NCBI RefSeq assembly: GCF_001861355.1
Contig: NZ_MASN01000035.1
Span: 186,001 to 250,000 of the forward strand
Source: Natrialba sp. SSL1
GTDB lineage: Archaea > Halobacteriota > Halobacteria > Halobacteriales > Natrialbaceae
Length of the DNA stretch: 64,000 nt
Reading direction: 5' to 3'
Both the position numbers and the translations under genes were made by a program. Below, one piece after another: positions 45,329 through 54,616 of this stretch. The notes below the pieces were generated by a model that was not told the origin of the DNA, ran no database searches, and saw only the letters and a program-made list of their open reading frames with translations. The first letter of the stretch is position 1. Each line of letters opens with the position of its first letter.

Positions 45329-47139
45329 CGCCATCCCTCCAGCTGGTGGCGGGTGAGTTCCCAGTCGAACTTGTGTTGGTGCTCGTGTTCGTGTCCGTAG
45401 CCGTATCTGTGACTGTGGCTATGGCCGTTTTCACGTGCGTGGTTGCGCTCCCCATCAGCACCGTCGCGCTCTGTTGACAGTGAGCGGTCGAGCCCGCGGT
45501 CTGTCTCGCCATCAGTATCGGCATCACCCCCGAGACGACAGTTTGTAAACTCGAAGCGCGCACCGGTGTCATCTGTTGTGCCCTCACCGTCTGCCGACGG
45601 AACGGCAACCGTCCAGCCGTGTTCCGTTGCGATCTGCTCGACGATCGCCAGTCCGAGCCCGGTGTTCTCGGCCCTTTCGGTGTATCCGGATTCGAAGATG
45701 TCCTCGCAGCGCTCGGGTGGGATGCCAGGACCGTCGTCTTCGACGGCGAAGCCATCAGCTAGCTCCGTGACGCTCACTCTCACGTCGGGACCAGCGTGTT
45801 CGACTGCGTTCCGGAAGAGATTCTCGAACAGTTGCAACAGCCGCGTCCGATCGGCCTCGATGCACAATTGACTCGTCGTCTCGAGTGACGCGGCGTCGGT
45901 TTCGACGTTGTCCCAGGCGGCCGCCGCAACCGTGTCGAGGTCGACTGGGTCGGGGCTGTCGACTGTCTTCCCTCTCGCCATCGTCAGCACGTCCTCGATC
46001 AACCGCTCCATACGATCGTGTGCGTCCTGGATCTCCGCGAGTGCAGGCTGAACATCTGCCGGGGCGTCCTCGAGTGCGATGTCGAGGTAGCCATCGGCGA
46101 CGTTGAGCGGATTCCGCAGGTCGTGGCTGACGATACTCGCGAACTGATCGAGGCGTTCGTTCTTGCGCTCGAGTTCGCGCTCCCGGAGTTTGAGGTCGGT
46201 CAGATCGGTGTAGATCAGATAGCCGCGTGTCGTCCCGTCGTTGGTGGCAACCGGGATGTTTCGGAGCAAGAACGGACGTGGACCGTCGGCGGTTTCGCGA
46301 ACGACTTCAACGTCTGCACGCTCGGACAGTTTGGTTTCGACGAGTTGTGGCTGTACGTAGTCTGTCGACGTGGTTCCAGCGGTCGCGGACTGGTGGTGTG
46401 GCGGGACTGCCGCCGACGGAGTCGACGTATTTGACGGGTCCTGTACTGTTTGTGTCTGTGTCTGTGTCCGTGTCTCTGTCTCCCCCGGCTCGATAAGCTC
46501 CGTCAACGGTTCGCCCACCACAGCCTCGGCGTCGAACCCGAACACACGGATAAACGCCGAGTTGACCGCATCGACGACGTGCACCCCATCCTCGAGATGA
46601 TACTGCAGCGCCGCATCGGGAACGTTCTCGAACAGCGCCGCGAACTGATCGCGCTCCGTCTCGAGTGCGCTCTCGTAGCTGACTCGATTTCGGGCGCTCG
46701 TCACCGTCGCGACGAACAACTCGCCGAGGTGACGGTCCGTCTCCGAGAAGGCGTTTGGCTCGGTCGCGTGGAACTGAACGACGCCGCCGTTCTCGAGTGG
46801 GATCGAGAGGACGGATCGGAAGGTGTCGCTCGTCGGGGTGGCATCGGTGTGTGTCGTCAGATCGTCGACGACGTGGGTTTCGTTCTCCCGGTGGGTTTTG
46901 CCGGCGATACCGGCGTCGGCCGCAAGCGGCGAGGCTGGGATCAGACGGGTCGTGTAGCTCGCCTGTGGCTCGAAGACGCCGTCTTCGACCGTACAGATGA
47001 TGGCCGTATCGAACTCGAGGACGCGGTCGGCCGCACGAACGGCACGCGTGTATACCTCTGTGACTGAACCGAGCGTGTCGAGTTCGGACGCGAGACGGCC
47101 GAGTGCTGCGACACTGTCGACGAGAGGGGAAGAAGCCAT
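45325..47139 (-). CDS. Sensor histidine kinase with GAF and PAS domains
   Basis: The 604-aa cytoplasmic kinase has a GAF domain (about 10-155), a PAS domain (about 165-320) interrupted by a TQTQTQ-rich insertion, HisKA with the phospho-acceptor in FASIVSHDLRNPLN, and HATPase_c with NLFRNAVEHAG, VEDDGPGIP and NTGLGLAIV. The last 30 residues are His-rich (HSHSHRYGYGHEHEHQHK). No transmembrane segment or receiver domain is present, and no response regulator is next to it. The gene overlaps the CHAT-like gene by four bases. Signal and target are unknown. Confidence 0.92.
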   Translation of the reverse strand: MASSPLVDSVAALGRLASELDTLGSVTEVYTRAVRAADRVLEFDTAIICTVEDGVFEPQASYTTRLIPASPLAADAGIAGKTHRENETHVVDDLTTHTDATPTSDTFRSVLSIPLENGGVVQFHATEPNAFSETDRHLGELFVATVTSARNRVSYESALETERDQFAALFENVPDAALQYHLEDGVHVVDAVNSAFIRVFGFDAEAVVGEPLTELIEPGETETRTQTQTQTVQDPSNTSTPSAAVPPHHQSATAGTTSTDYVQPQLVETKLSERADVEVVRETADGPRPFLLRNIPVATNDGTTRGYLIYTDLTDLKLRERELERKNERLDQFASIVSHDLRNPLNVADGYLDIALEDAPADVQPALAEIQDAHDRMERLIEDVLTMARGKTVDSPDPVDLDTVAAAAWDNVETDAASLETTSQLCIEADRTRLLQLFENLFRNAVEHAGPDVRVSVTELADGFAVEDDGPGIPPERCEDIFESGYTERAENTGLGLAIVEQIATEHGWTVAVPSADGEGTTDDTGARFEFTNCRLGGDADTDGETDRGLDRSLSTERDGADGERNHARENGHSHSHRYGYGHEHEHQHKFDWELTRHQLEGWR

Positions 47140-47179
47140 CCGTCGCGGTCACCTCAAAACGGCGCTCGAATGCATTGGT

Positions 47180-47205
47180 ACTGTGATGCACAGTTTCGTA
47201 TATAT
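47180..47205 (-). promoter_or_regulatory. Promoter region of the histidine kinase gene
   Basis: GTATATAT (47198-47205) forms a symmetric TATA element between the kinase gene and trm112. On the kinase side, CTGTG-ATG-CACAG (47180-47192) is a perfect inverted repeat near the expected start site. It may be an operator; which gene the TATA serves is not certain. Confidence 0.4.
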
Positions 47206-47277
47206 GTTCACTGGTAGTGGCCGAACCGCGCCGACCGTTCCCGAAGCCTTTTGCTGTCTGCGATATGCCTTCCAAGT

Positions 47278-47499
47278 ATGAAGGAGTCGTTGCTTGATAT
47301 CCTGCGCTGCCCGCTCGACAAGCACGAACTGGAACTCGAAGATGCGACGTACGATGAGAGTGCTGACGGCGACGGCGAGGACGCAGCCGAAGTCGTCGAC
47401 GGCACGCTCGTCTGTGCCGAGTGTGGCGAGCGCTACCCGGTCGAGGACGGCATTCCGAACCTGCTCCCGCCGGACATGCGAGAGGAGTCACCCGCATAG
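47278..47499 (+). CDS. trm112: Trm112-family methyltransferase partner
   Basis: The 73-aa zinc-ribbon protein has the four ligands in [10 protein letters not shown] (one Cys visible) and [21 protein letters not shown]. Trm112 is the obligate small partner that stabilises several SAM methyltransferases acting on tRNA, rRNA and release factor; in Haloferax it binds many partners (established). The Trm9-like enzyme at 34205-34945 is a likely client. An acidic insertion lies between the two halves. Start at 47278 ([12 protein letters not shown]). Confidence 0.92.
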   Translation: MKESLLDILRCPLDKHELELEDATYDESADGDGEDAAEVVDGTLVCAECGERYPVEDGIPNLLPPDMREESPA

Positions 47500-47586
47500 A
47501 GCCCACCGGAGCGTCAGTCGACACGACTGTGTCAAACGACGGAAGCTACTTGTAACTGGCACCAGACCACTATCTGTATCTGTACC

Positions 47587-48285
47587 GTGACCAGGTCCGA
47601 ATCCACACCACCATCCACATCGTCGCGCGAGAACGAGTCGGCGGCCAGTACCACGCAGGGAACGACCGACTCGCGAGTCAGCGAGAGTGACACAACCGGA
47701 ACGACGGTGCTACCGGTCCACGTCGACCGCAAACAGGAGGACGCACTCTCACCTGCGCGCAACGCACTCGAGACGAACTCCTCGTTCGTCGTCGAACTCC
47801 ACGGGCAGGGCTCGCCGGCACACGTCCACTGCCGACTCGACGGCGACATCACACGCGTCGCCTCGCTTCGGACCCCCAACTATTACATCGAACCCGACGC
47901 CGTAACGCCGGTTCCCATCGACATTACCGCCGACGGACTCGACCAACCGGTCCGCGGGGAACTCGAGTTGCTCACCGGCTACGGATCGGAGTCCGTCTCG
48001 ATTGCGGTAACGGTGACGCCGGAACCGACAGGCGTCGACGTCGACGACTCACTCGCCGCACCAGCGCGCTCGGCGGACGACGAACAGCAGACGCTCTTCG
48101 AGGAGGTGACGACGCAGCTCGGAGTCGAGCTAGACACGGGGACGATCGCCGTCATCGGACTCGGGATCTTCGCGCTCGCGCTGGCGGTCGCGGTTACCTC
48201 CGCGGTCGGTGGACCGGTTGCGACACTCGGTGTCGGAATCGTGTTCGCCGGCGTCGCGGCTGCACTGCTTTTGCTGTACTGGTAG
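47587..48285 (+). CDS. Hypothetical protein with C-terminal membrane helices (DUF7524-like)
   Basis: The 232-aa protein starts at a GTG, has a Ser/Thr-rich disordered N-terminus (1-40), a beta-rich soluble domain (about 42-150, SSFVVELHGQGSPAHVHCRL) and two hydrophobic helices at the end (about 183-205 and 210-231). The domain resembles a small immunoglobulin-like fold and no enzyme motif is seen. It is probably anchored with the soluble part on one side of the membrane. It lies 87 bases downstream of trm112. Confidence 0.72.
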   Translation: MTRSESTPPSTSSRENESAASTTQGTTDSRVSESDTTGTTVLPVHVDRKQEDALSPARNALETNSSFVVELHGQGSPAHVHCRLDGDITRVASLRTPNYYIEPDAVTPVPIDITADGLDQPVRGELELLTGYGSESVSIAVTVTPEPTGVDVDDSLAAPARSADDEQQTLFEEVTTQLGVELDTGTIAVIGLGIFALALAVAVTSAVGGPVATLGVGIVFAGVAAALLLLYW

Positions 48286-48328
48286 ACGTACGTCCAGCAG
48301 AAGACCTGGGTGTCGCGGTTCTATTTCG

Positions 48329-49606
48329 TCAGTCGGATTTAGATTCGGATTCGCCACCGGATGCAGACTCAGACTCGGACTCGGACTCGGAGTGCTCTCG
48401 CATCTCGAGTGTACCCTCGTCCGAGAACCGCTTCGCCCGCAGATATCGTGCGCGGTAGCGATTTGCGCCGTCGTTGACGTCCGCCTCACGAATCTCGTCC
48501 GTTCTGCCGTCCGCAACCGCGTCGATTAGCTCCTCGAGTTGGTTGCGCTCGGTGGGCGTCAGTTCCAGTTCGTACGTGCGCTCGGACTCGGATTCGGCGA
48601 TGGCCCACTTGCGCGCGGCGGCGACGACGAGCGAGCACGGCTCCCGGCAGGGGAACGGCCCGTCACCGCCGTTGGCGTCGAGTTCGTCGCCGTCCTCGTA
48701 CTGCCACTCCCGCCGGCGCAGACACTGCGAGTCGACACAACAGGCTTCGGCCATCCAGTCGACGGCCTCGCGGGGGAGTTCCGAGACGACCTCGTAGATA
48801 CCGCTCTGGCGGTCTGCAGTCTCGGTCCAGTGGTCGACATCCAGGTTGCCCTCCCGCTCGCGGTGCCAATTTGCAATCGTCGCCGGGTAGAAGAAGCCGA
48901 CGGCGTCGACGAGTTCCTCGCCCGAGAGGCCCGTAAAGGCCCAGCCGGTTTCGAGTGTCGGCGCGGTTTTCAGCGGTCGGTACCGCCCGTCTTCGTCGTA
49001 GGTGGCGATCTCGCGCGCCTCGCGCGGGTCGTCGTACACCGTGAGGTCGGCAATGTCCGTCTCGGCGTCGTCGACGTGCCAGAGGTCGTAGACCCGTTCG
49101 CCGTCGGGATGGTCGACATCCGCGAAGCGGGTAGTGATGCAGAGTTGGCCCCACTCGCGGTCGATGCCGTCCTGGAGGGCAGCGTAGCGGTCCGGGACGG
49201 CTCCGATGTCAGTGCCGGTGCCGGTGCCGATGCCGATGCCGGTGTCGGTGTCGCCGTCAGCGGACTCGTCTCGAGTCCCCTCCACGAGCGGCGCGCGCTC
49301 ACACCACCGCAGGAACGCCCGCCGGGCAGTTCCCTCGCCGCCGACCGTCTCCTGCCAGTAGTGCCAGTTCGTTACGTACGCCGCAACGCCCCCGATCTCC
49401 TCGCCATCGAGGAGGGACTCGAGTGCACTCCGCTCGAGATCGGGTTGGTGAATGTCGGCGTGGTCGATGGTGAGCGAGAACTGTCCCGTTTCGTTGCGGG
49501 TGGCTTGGAGGCCGTCGAATGTGACGGAAGACGGGTGCTCGTCGTCCGCAGCAGCGGTAAGCGTCGCCAGTAGCCGCTGTGTGGCGCTCGTGGAACTGTC
49601 GTCCAT
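48329..49606 (-). CDS. DR2241-family iron-sulfur protein
   Basis: The 425-aa protein has two Cys groups, EACCVDSQCLRRREW and GPFPCREPCSLVV, matching the 4Fe-4S domain of the DR2241 family, which often occurs next to CbiX chelatases. cbiX lies immediately upstream with a 3-base gap, so they are surely one operon; the protein may help metal insertion or tetrapyrrole handling. Two simple tracts, GIGIGTGTGTDIG (about 121-133) and SESESESASGGESESKSD at the C-terminus, are strain-type insertions. Confidence 0.87.
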   Translation of the reverse strand: MDDSSTSATQRLLATLTAAADDEHPSSVTFDGLQATRNETGQFSLTIDHADIHQPDLERSALESLLDGEEIGGVAAYVTNWHYWQETVGGEGTARRAFLRWCERAPLVEGTRDESADGDTDTGIGIGTGTGTDIGAVPDRYAALQDGIDREWGQLCITTRFADVDHPDGERVYDLWHVDDAETDIADLTVYDDPREAREIATYDEDGRYRPLKTAPTLETGWAFTGLSGEELVDAVGFFYPATIANWHREREGNLDVDHWTETADRQSGIYEVVSELPREAVDWMAEACCVDSQCLRRREWQYEDGDELDANGGDGPFPCREPCSLVVAAARKWAIAESESERTYELELTPTERNQLEELIDAVADGRTDEIREADVNDGANRYRARYLRAKRFSDEGTLEMREHSESESESESASGGESESKSD

Positions 49607-49609
49607 TCG

Positions 49610-50515
49610 TCAGTCACCCGCCTGGCTGTGTCGTTCAGCGTCGCCGTCAGCGCCGCTCGCTGTGCTCGTCCGGTGGCGAACGCGGTCGATTGCGTCGCCG
49701 AGTTTCGCACCTGCGTCGGCCGCGCGCTCGAGAAGGACATCGGCCATCAGGCCCTCGGTGCCGACTGCGCCGGCGTACCAGATGCGGTGGCCGTCGACCT
49801 CGGCGGGGACATCCCAGCCGAGTCGGTAGTCCTCGGTCAAGCCCATGTCCTCGGGGATGTCCTCCTGTGTGTGGTAGCCGTCGGCGATGAAGAGCGGGAC
49901 GACGACGATGTCCTCGCTCTCGAAGAAGTCCGTCACGTCGTCGACCTCCGGTTCTTCGTCCATGAACACCGCCTTGGTCTCGTCGAAGCGGCCTCGCTCA
50001 CGGATGCGTTCGGTGTGGTACTCGATCGCCTTCGCCGAATTCTCGTTGCGCTCGGTGCCGTGACCGACGACTGCGAGGCCGACACCCTCACCCACGTCGG
50101 GGTCTTCGGTGACGCTTTCGGCGCGCTGGACGATTACGTCCGTCATGGCGTCGTGCGTGCCGACCGGGCCGCAGTAGTGAATCGTCTTGCCGACGTCCGT
50201 CGCCTCGAGGGTGACCTGCGAGGCACTGGTGCCGTCCGACTCCCACTTGTCGGGGTCCCAGTCGTCGAGGCGGAGTTCGCGCGGGATGACCTGCTCGGTG
50301 AAGTAGCCCTCGCTGATGAACAGCGGGACGACGAACACCTCGTCGGACTCGAGTGTGCGGATCACCTCGCGGAAGTGCGGTTCCTCCTTCCAGAACGCCT
50401 CGCGAACCTCGTCGAACGCGCCCGTCTCGCGGATCGTGTCCGCGTGGGCGTACGTCGGCGTCGAGGCATCCGGATTCAGGTGCGAGCCGTGTGCCGCGAT
50501 GACCAGCGCTTGCAT
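49610..50515 (-). CDS. cbiX: Sirohydrochlorin cobaltochelatase, two-domain CbiX
   Basis: CbiX inserts Co2+ (or Fe/Ni in relatives) into sirohydrochlorin. The 301-aa protein has two tandem CbiX domains: VIAAHGSHLNPDA with His9 and VFVVPLFISEGYFTEQVIP in the first, VVGHGTERNENS and IVVVPLFIADGYHTQEDIP in the second. This is the double-length form, as in CbiXL and CbiK-like proteins. The gene leads the cbiX-DR2241 pair. Cobalamin or haem d1-type use cannot be separated. Confidence 0.93.
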   Translation of the reverse strand: MQALVIAAHGSHLNPDASTPTYAHADTIRETGAFDEVREAFWKEEPHFREVIRTLESDEVFVVPLFISEGYFTEQVIPRELRLDDWDPDKWESDGTSASQVTLEATDVGKTIHYCGPVGTHDAMTDVIVQRAESVTEDPDVGEGVGLAVVGHGTERNENSAKAIEYHTERIRERGRFDETKAVFMDEEPEVDDVTDFFESEDIVVVPLFIADGYHTQEDIPEDMGLTEDYRLGWDVPAEVDGHRIWYAGAVGTEGLMADVLLERAADAGAKLGDAIDRVRHRTSTASGADGDAERHSQAGD

Positions 50516-50809
50516 AGCTACTCGTTAGGAGGGGGATGGTTTATTCACTTCGTTGTTTCTGTCGAACCGGGAACTCGGAGTCGGAAATTGGAAAGAAGAT
50601 GTTTGGCATCGAAAATCAATATTTGGAATTAGTAGTCCGTTCGTCCACTCACTTCCTTTCGTCGTCCACTACCCGTGCGTTCAGCTCACGGATGGCGAGA
50701 CCGCGATCACAGTTTCAAATTTCCGGATCACAACGCACAGACTGCCTATCAGCCCGTTACCTCTCAAATCGTCAGTTCGGCACCCCTCAAATCATCGGTC
50801 TGGTAGCTC

Positions 50810-51157
50810 TCACACCGTCAGCTCTGTCCGTGCCTCACACGTCGTTTCCCGCGCCTGTAACTCCGCGACGACGGTAAACTCGCCCGACTGTGGCTCCTCC
50901 CACTCCGCCTCGTAGGTCGCCTCCTCGTCCGGATCGAGTTCATCGGCGCTCAGCATCTGGGCGAACATCCGCCCGTCTGTATAGCGCCAGACCTCTCGGC
51001 CCTCGTCCTGGACGACGAACTCCGCCTTGCAGGCGTCCGAAAACCGCAACGTTGCCGTCTCCGTTCCTTCGTTTCGCACTGTGAACGCGAGCGCGACGGT
51101 GTCCGACCCCGTCGCGTCCGACGATACTGTCGCGTCGAGTCGTCCCTCGAGTGCCAT
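50810..51157 (-). CDS. BsuPI-like proteinase inhibitor domain protein
   Basis: The 115-aa product has an all-beta pattern with LAFTVRNEGTETATLRFSDA, EVWRYTDGRMF and ELDPDEEATYEAEWEEP, matching the BsuPI (intracellular proteinase inhibitor) fold that also occurs as small stand-alone domains in haloarchaea. No signal peptide is seen, so it should be cytoplasmic. Actual inhibitor activity is not shown by sequence. Confidence 0.82.
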   Translation of the reverse strand: MALEGRLDATVSSDATGSDTVALAFTVRNEGTETATLRFSDACKAEFVVQDEGREVWRYTDGRMFAQMLSADELDPDEEATYEAEWEEPQSGEFTVVAELQARETTCEARTELTV

Positions 51158-51314
51158 ACGTCCGCATCTCCCCCACGGCCCATAATTGTTCGTCCGGATA
51201 GCTGGTAAGACGAACGCGGATCGACGGTGAACTCGAGTACGCGCCCCACTCGAGTTGAGTCCCGTCCACGGCGACAGCGAGGAGTATATTTGCCCCCACC
51301 CCCAACGAACGCGC

Positions 51315-52085
51315 GTGCAAGTGGTCGGCTACGAGCCGAGCGGGCGCGGTTCGGCTCTCCTCCTCGCGAACGGCGACGCTGACGGCGACGACGTCGAGCA
51401 CCGGCCACTCGAGTCCGGCGACGAACTCACCTACGCGCTCGGCGAGCGCCACTGCGCCGGCACCATCGGCGAGGCCGGCCACATCGCCTGCGACCGCGCG
51501 TCGGCACCGTACTGCGAATTCCACACGAGTACCTGGGTCTGTGCCCGCTGTACGGGCACCTGCCTGAAAGACGAGATGGACTGCTACGAGGAGCACGCGG
51601 TCTACATCGCCGCCTTCGCCCCCGACACGTTCAAGGTCGGCGTCACCCGCAGCTGGCGGCTCGAAACGCGCCTCCGCGAGCAGGGAGCCGACCGGGCGGC
51701 GCACATCCACACCGTCTCGAACGGGAAGATTGCCCGCGAAATCGAGGCCGACATCGCCGACTGGCTCGTCGACCGCGTCCGTACCGGCCCGAAGATTGCC
51801 GCCCTCGCGAGCAGCGTCGACGAGGACGCCTGGGACGACGTGCTCACGGAATTCGACGTCATCGAGCGCTTCGAGTTCGACTACGAATTCGAACCCGTAC
51901 TCGAGTCCCGGCCGGTTCGAGAGACGATCGCGTCGGGGACGGTTCGCGGTGTGAAGGGGCGAATTCTCGTGGTCGAGAAGGGTGGGACGACCTACGCAGT
52001 CGACATGCGTGATCTGGTCGGCTACGAACTCGAGGACGGCGAGACCGAGCGGGAGTTGCAGTCGTCGCTTGGCTCGTTCGGGTGA
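51315..52085 (+). CDS. DUF2797-family protein (GIY-YIG-like)
   Basis: The 256-aa protein starts at GTG 51315 (VQVVGYEPSG). It has a Cys/His cluster (ERHCAGTIG, HIACDRASAPYCEFH, VCARCTGTCLKDEMDCYEEH) likely to bind zinc, followed by VYIAAFAPDTFKVGVTRSWR, which resembles the GIY-YIG/URI nuclease core. The DUF2797 family is widespread in archaea and actinobacteria without a proven role. A nucleic-acid function is inference. Confidence 0.82.
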   Translation: MQVVGYEPSGRGSALLLANGDADGDDVEHRPLESGDELTYALGERHCAGTIGEAGHIACDRASAPYCEFHTSTWVCARCTGTCLKDEMDCYEEHAVYIAAFAPDTFKVGVTRSWRLETRLREQGADRAAHIHTVSNGKIAREIEADIADWLVDRVRTGPKIAALASSVDEDAWDDVLTEFDVIERFEFDYEFEPVLESRPVRETIASGTVRGVKGRILVVEKGGTTYAVDMRDLVGYELEDGETERELQSSLGSFG

Positions 52086-52151
52086 GCACCAGTCGCTGCT
52101 GTGCCCTGTGTTTGAACGACTCCTCGCCTGGAATACTGTCACGCCGACTGC

Positions 52152-52565
52152 TCACTTGTCCTCCTCGCCGGCGTACACCTCCTCCCATGTCACGTCTGCC
52201 GATTGCTGCACTGGCTCCAGATAGATTCGTCCCCACTGGATACGGTCGTCGACGATACCCTTGATGACGACGCCGCGAACGTCCACCGCGTCGCCGTCGG
52301 TCTGTGTTCCGTGCATTCGAAGTTCGATCCAGGCTGTGTCGCCGTCGACAGTCACTCGCGGAAACTCGACCGCGATGTCGGGCGTCGTTTCGAACAGCTG
52401 GACCCAGTTCTCACGAACCTGGTCCCGTCCGGCGAAGGACCGCTCGGGGTGGGCGGGCGTCTCACTTCGATAGTCCTCGTGAAAACAGTCGAGCAGCGCG
52501 TCGAGGTCGTGGTCGTTCATCGACCGTCGAAACCGATCCACGACGCTCATGGTGGTTGTTTCCAT
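52152..52565 (-). CDS. NTF2-like (SnoaL-type) protein
   Basis: The 137-aa protein has the cone-shaped alpha+beta NTF2 pattern: FRRSMNDHDLDALLDCFHED, FAGRDQVRENWVQLF, and beta strands with TAWIELRMHGTQTDG. Members bind small hydrophobic ligands or act as isomerases/hydrolases; the ligand is unknown. The start METTTMSVVDRF at 52565 is used; MSVVDRF at 52550 is an alternative. Confidence 0.82.
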   Translation of the reverse strand: METTTMSVVDRFRRSMNDHDLDALLDCFHEDYRSETPAHPERSFAGRDQVRENWVQLFETTPDIAVEFPRVTVDGDTAWIELRMHGTQTDGDAVDVRGVVIKGIVDDRIQWGRIYLEPVQQSADVTWEEVYAGEEDK

Positions 52566-52664
52566 ACACCATACTCCGCTGCCAGCGTCGATAAACACGA
52601 GGGTAGGGTGCAGTGGGAAGAAGGTAGTCCGTCGTACAGTCCGTTCCTCGAACTGTTCCTGCCT

Positions 52665-53237
52665 TCACTCGCCGATGACCGACGCAGTCCGTACGACCGT
52701 CGCGAACTCACCGTCTAGCTGCGCCAGCGCCGTTTTGTGCATCGTCTCCGCGTCGAACGCCTCGCCGCCGAACGTCCGATCGAACGTCGCGGTCGCGTCG
52801 GCGACCAGCCGAACGTCGAAGCCGCGATTCTCGGCCATCCGCGTCGTCGTCGAGACACAGTGGTCCGTCGTTAGTCCAGCGACCACGAGCGACTCAATGC
52901 CGCGCTCGCGCAGCCAGGACTCGAGTGCAGTGTCGACGAACGCGCCGTTGACTGACTTGGCAAACGTCTGCTCGTCGTCCTGGGGTTCGAGGGCGGGTTT
53001 GAACGCGAATCCAGGCTGGTCGCGCCGAAGTGGTGACGTTGCCTCTGTTGAAGCGTGGCGGACGTGGACGACGGGGCGCTCCGTCTCGCGCCAGTGTGTG
53101 AGCAACTCGGCGGCTCGATCCTCAGCGTTGGGATTGTTTCGTGTGCCCCAGGCGGAGTCGTCGAAGCCCGTCTGGAAGTCGACGAGGACGAGTGCGGCGT
53201 CCTGCAGGGGGTCGTCGATCGAGTCACGACCAGTCAT
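52665..53237 (-). CDS. Isochorismatase-family cysteine hydrolase
   Basis: The 190-aa hydrolase has the catalytic triad: Asp in [10 protein letters not shown], Lys in FAKSVNGAF and Cys in [10 protein letters not shown] with the cis-peptide before it. Such enzymes cleave amides such as nicotinamide or ureas. The start MTGRDSIDD at 53237 overlaps the YqcI/YcgG stop by four bases, so the two genes form an operon. The exact substrate is unknown. Confidence 0.9.
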   Translation of the reverse strand: MTGRDSIDDPLQDAALVLVDFQTGFDDSAWGTRNNPNAEDRAAELLTHWRETERPVVHVRHASTEATSPLRRDQPGFAFKPALEPQDDEQTFAKSVNGAFVDTALESWLRERGIESLVVAGLTTDHCVSTTTRMAENRGFDVRLVADATATFDRTFGGEAFDAETMHKTALAQLDGEFATVVRTASVIGE

Positions 53238-54031
53238 GACAACCTCGCTGCCGGCTTCGGATGCTCGCGCGTGACGGTGATCGGACACTCCGTGGGCGCT
53301 TGCTCCTCGTCCGAGGAGAGCATGTACTGGGGCCACTCCCGGTCGCCGTCGACACCCCAGTCGCCGAGGTCGGCGTGCGGACAGACGCCGTCGTACTCTT
53401 CGAGACGGTCCTGAATCACGTCGCGGGCGCGCTGGCCGGCCTCGTACTCTGCAGTAACGTTCAAATTCTCGAACAGCGCCCGCGGCTGGAAGGTAATCTC
53501 GAGGCCAATCGGACAGTAGCGACTCTTCCGCGTGTCGTAGAACGGCGCGCGACAGGTCGGGAACATCGGCTCGCCGCCCAGACAGAACTCCCAGTGCTTG
53601 TCGTCTGGATCCGTCGGAATATCCTCGGGCCAGGGCTCTGGATCGTGCAGGTGCAGCGTCTGCAGGATGTGCCAGAGCGCGTCGTGGTACTCGCGCTCCG
53701 AGAGCGGCTCCTCGGGCGGCTTGAAGAACGTGACGAGCGACGCGCGTCCGGCGTGGTCCTGGTAGACGTCGAGGTACTCGAGTACCCGGTCGCGCAGGGT
53801 CAACAGGGCGTCGGCGTCGCTCATCGACGGGACGGCGGTGTAGATCGGTTCGCCCGCGGCGACCGATTCCGCACCGAAGAAGCAGGGGAACGGCGAGTCG
53901 TTCCGCTCGCCGAGCAGTCCCTCCTGGAAGGAGTCCCAGTGGTCGGCGACCCACTGCGGTGTTTCACCGGCCTGGACGCGCCGGTCGAGCGTTTCTTGAT
54001 CCATCAGTGATTGAATGCCTCGCTCGTTCAT
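53234..54031 (-). CDS. YqcI/YcgG-family protein
   Basis: The 265-aa protein has [20 protein letters not shown] and a Cys-rich later part ([30 protein letters not shown]) typical of the YqcI/YcgG family, some members of which are haem-related or stress-linked. No membrane segment. The ATG at 54031 ([10 protein letters not shown]) is used; MDQETLDRR at 54004 is also plausible. It is co-transcribed with the isochorismatase-like gene downstream. Confidence 0.82.
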   Translation of the reverse strand: MNERGIQSLMDQETLDRRVQAGETPQWVADHWDSFQEGLLGERNDSPFPCFFGAESVAAGEPIYTAVPSMSDADALLTLRDRVLEYLDVYQDHAGRASLVTFFKPPEEPLSEREYHDALWHILQTLHLHDPEPWPEDIPTDPDDKHWEFCLGGEPMFPTCRAPFYDTRKSRYCPIGLEITFQPRALFENLNVTAEYEAGQRARDVIQDRLEEYDGVCPHADLGDWGVDGDREWPQYMLSSDEEQAPTECPITVTREHPKPAARLS

Positions 54032-54121
54032 ACCTGTCGCCGTTGGTCGGGGCTCAGGAGCGAACGGCGAAAACGATGCCGGTTCAGGAAGGTGTGACGA
54101 GGCTGCCGTCTCCGTTCGGCT

Positions 54122-54616
54122 TTATTCCGTGGTGTCTCGCGTCTCGTGTGTATCGTCGCCGGCAGCGACGATCTGGTCACCCGTCTCGAGTGTCGCGCCC
54201 TCGAGTAGCCGTGCGCGCAGGCCGCCGCGGTGGACGAGCGCGTCGCGGATACCCTCGCGTTCGAGGTGGCGCTCGAGATACGAACACGGCTCGCAGAGTT
54301 CGATTCCCTCACAGAGGGCGTCACCGACGCGAAAGCGACTGCCGACGAGGTGGTTCAGTGCGATACCAGTTGTCGTGATGTTTCGCCGGTGAACGCCGGG
54401 TTCGAGGTCGATGTCGTAGTCTCGTTCGACGGCGGTGAGCGTCTCGCGTTCGATGAGCGTGAGGTCGCTGCCCTCGCGGTCCTCGAACGTTCCCTCGGCG
54501 GTGTAGTAGCGGTCGCCTTCGAGTCCGCGGCCGGCGACGGCCTCGACGCGCTCGACTAACTCCGGTGGTGCACCCTGTTCGGGTGCGATATGTATCGCGT
54601 GAATCCGCCCGGTCAT
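54122..54616 (-). CDS. MOSC-domain protein
   Basis: The 164-aa protein is a stand-alone MOSC domain, the molybdenum cofactor sulfurase C-terminal fold. It has GRGLEGDRYY, GVHRRNITTTGIALNHLVG and the conserved Cys in ELCEPCSYLE, thought to carry sulfur. It could transfer sulfur or work with a molybdoenzyme; no partner is nearby. Start at 54616 (MTGRIHAIHIAP). Confidence 0.9.
   Translation of the reverse strand: MTGRIHAIHIAPEQGAPPELVERVEAVAGRGLEGDRYYTAEGTFEDREGSDLTLIERETLTAVERDYDIDLEPGVHRRNITTTGIALNHLVGSRFRVGDALCEGIELCEPCSYLERHLEREGIRDALVHRGGLRARLLEGATLETGDQIVAAGDDTHETRDTTE

Noticed and set aside
53238-53954. N-terminal extension of the isochorismatase-like gene
   Set aside because: The extension lies fully inside the YqcI/YcgG gene and is Arg/Gly-rich; the ATG at 53237 gives the family start and an operon overlap.
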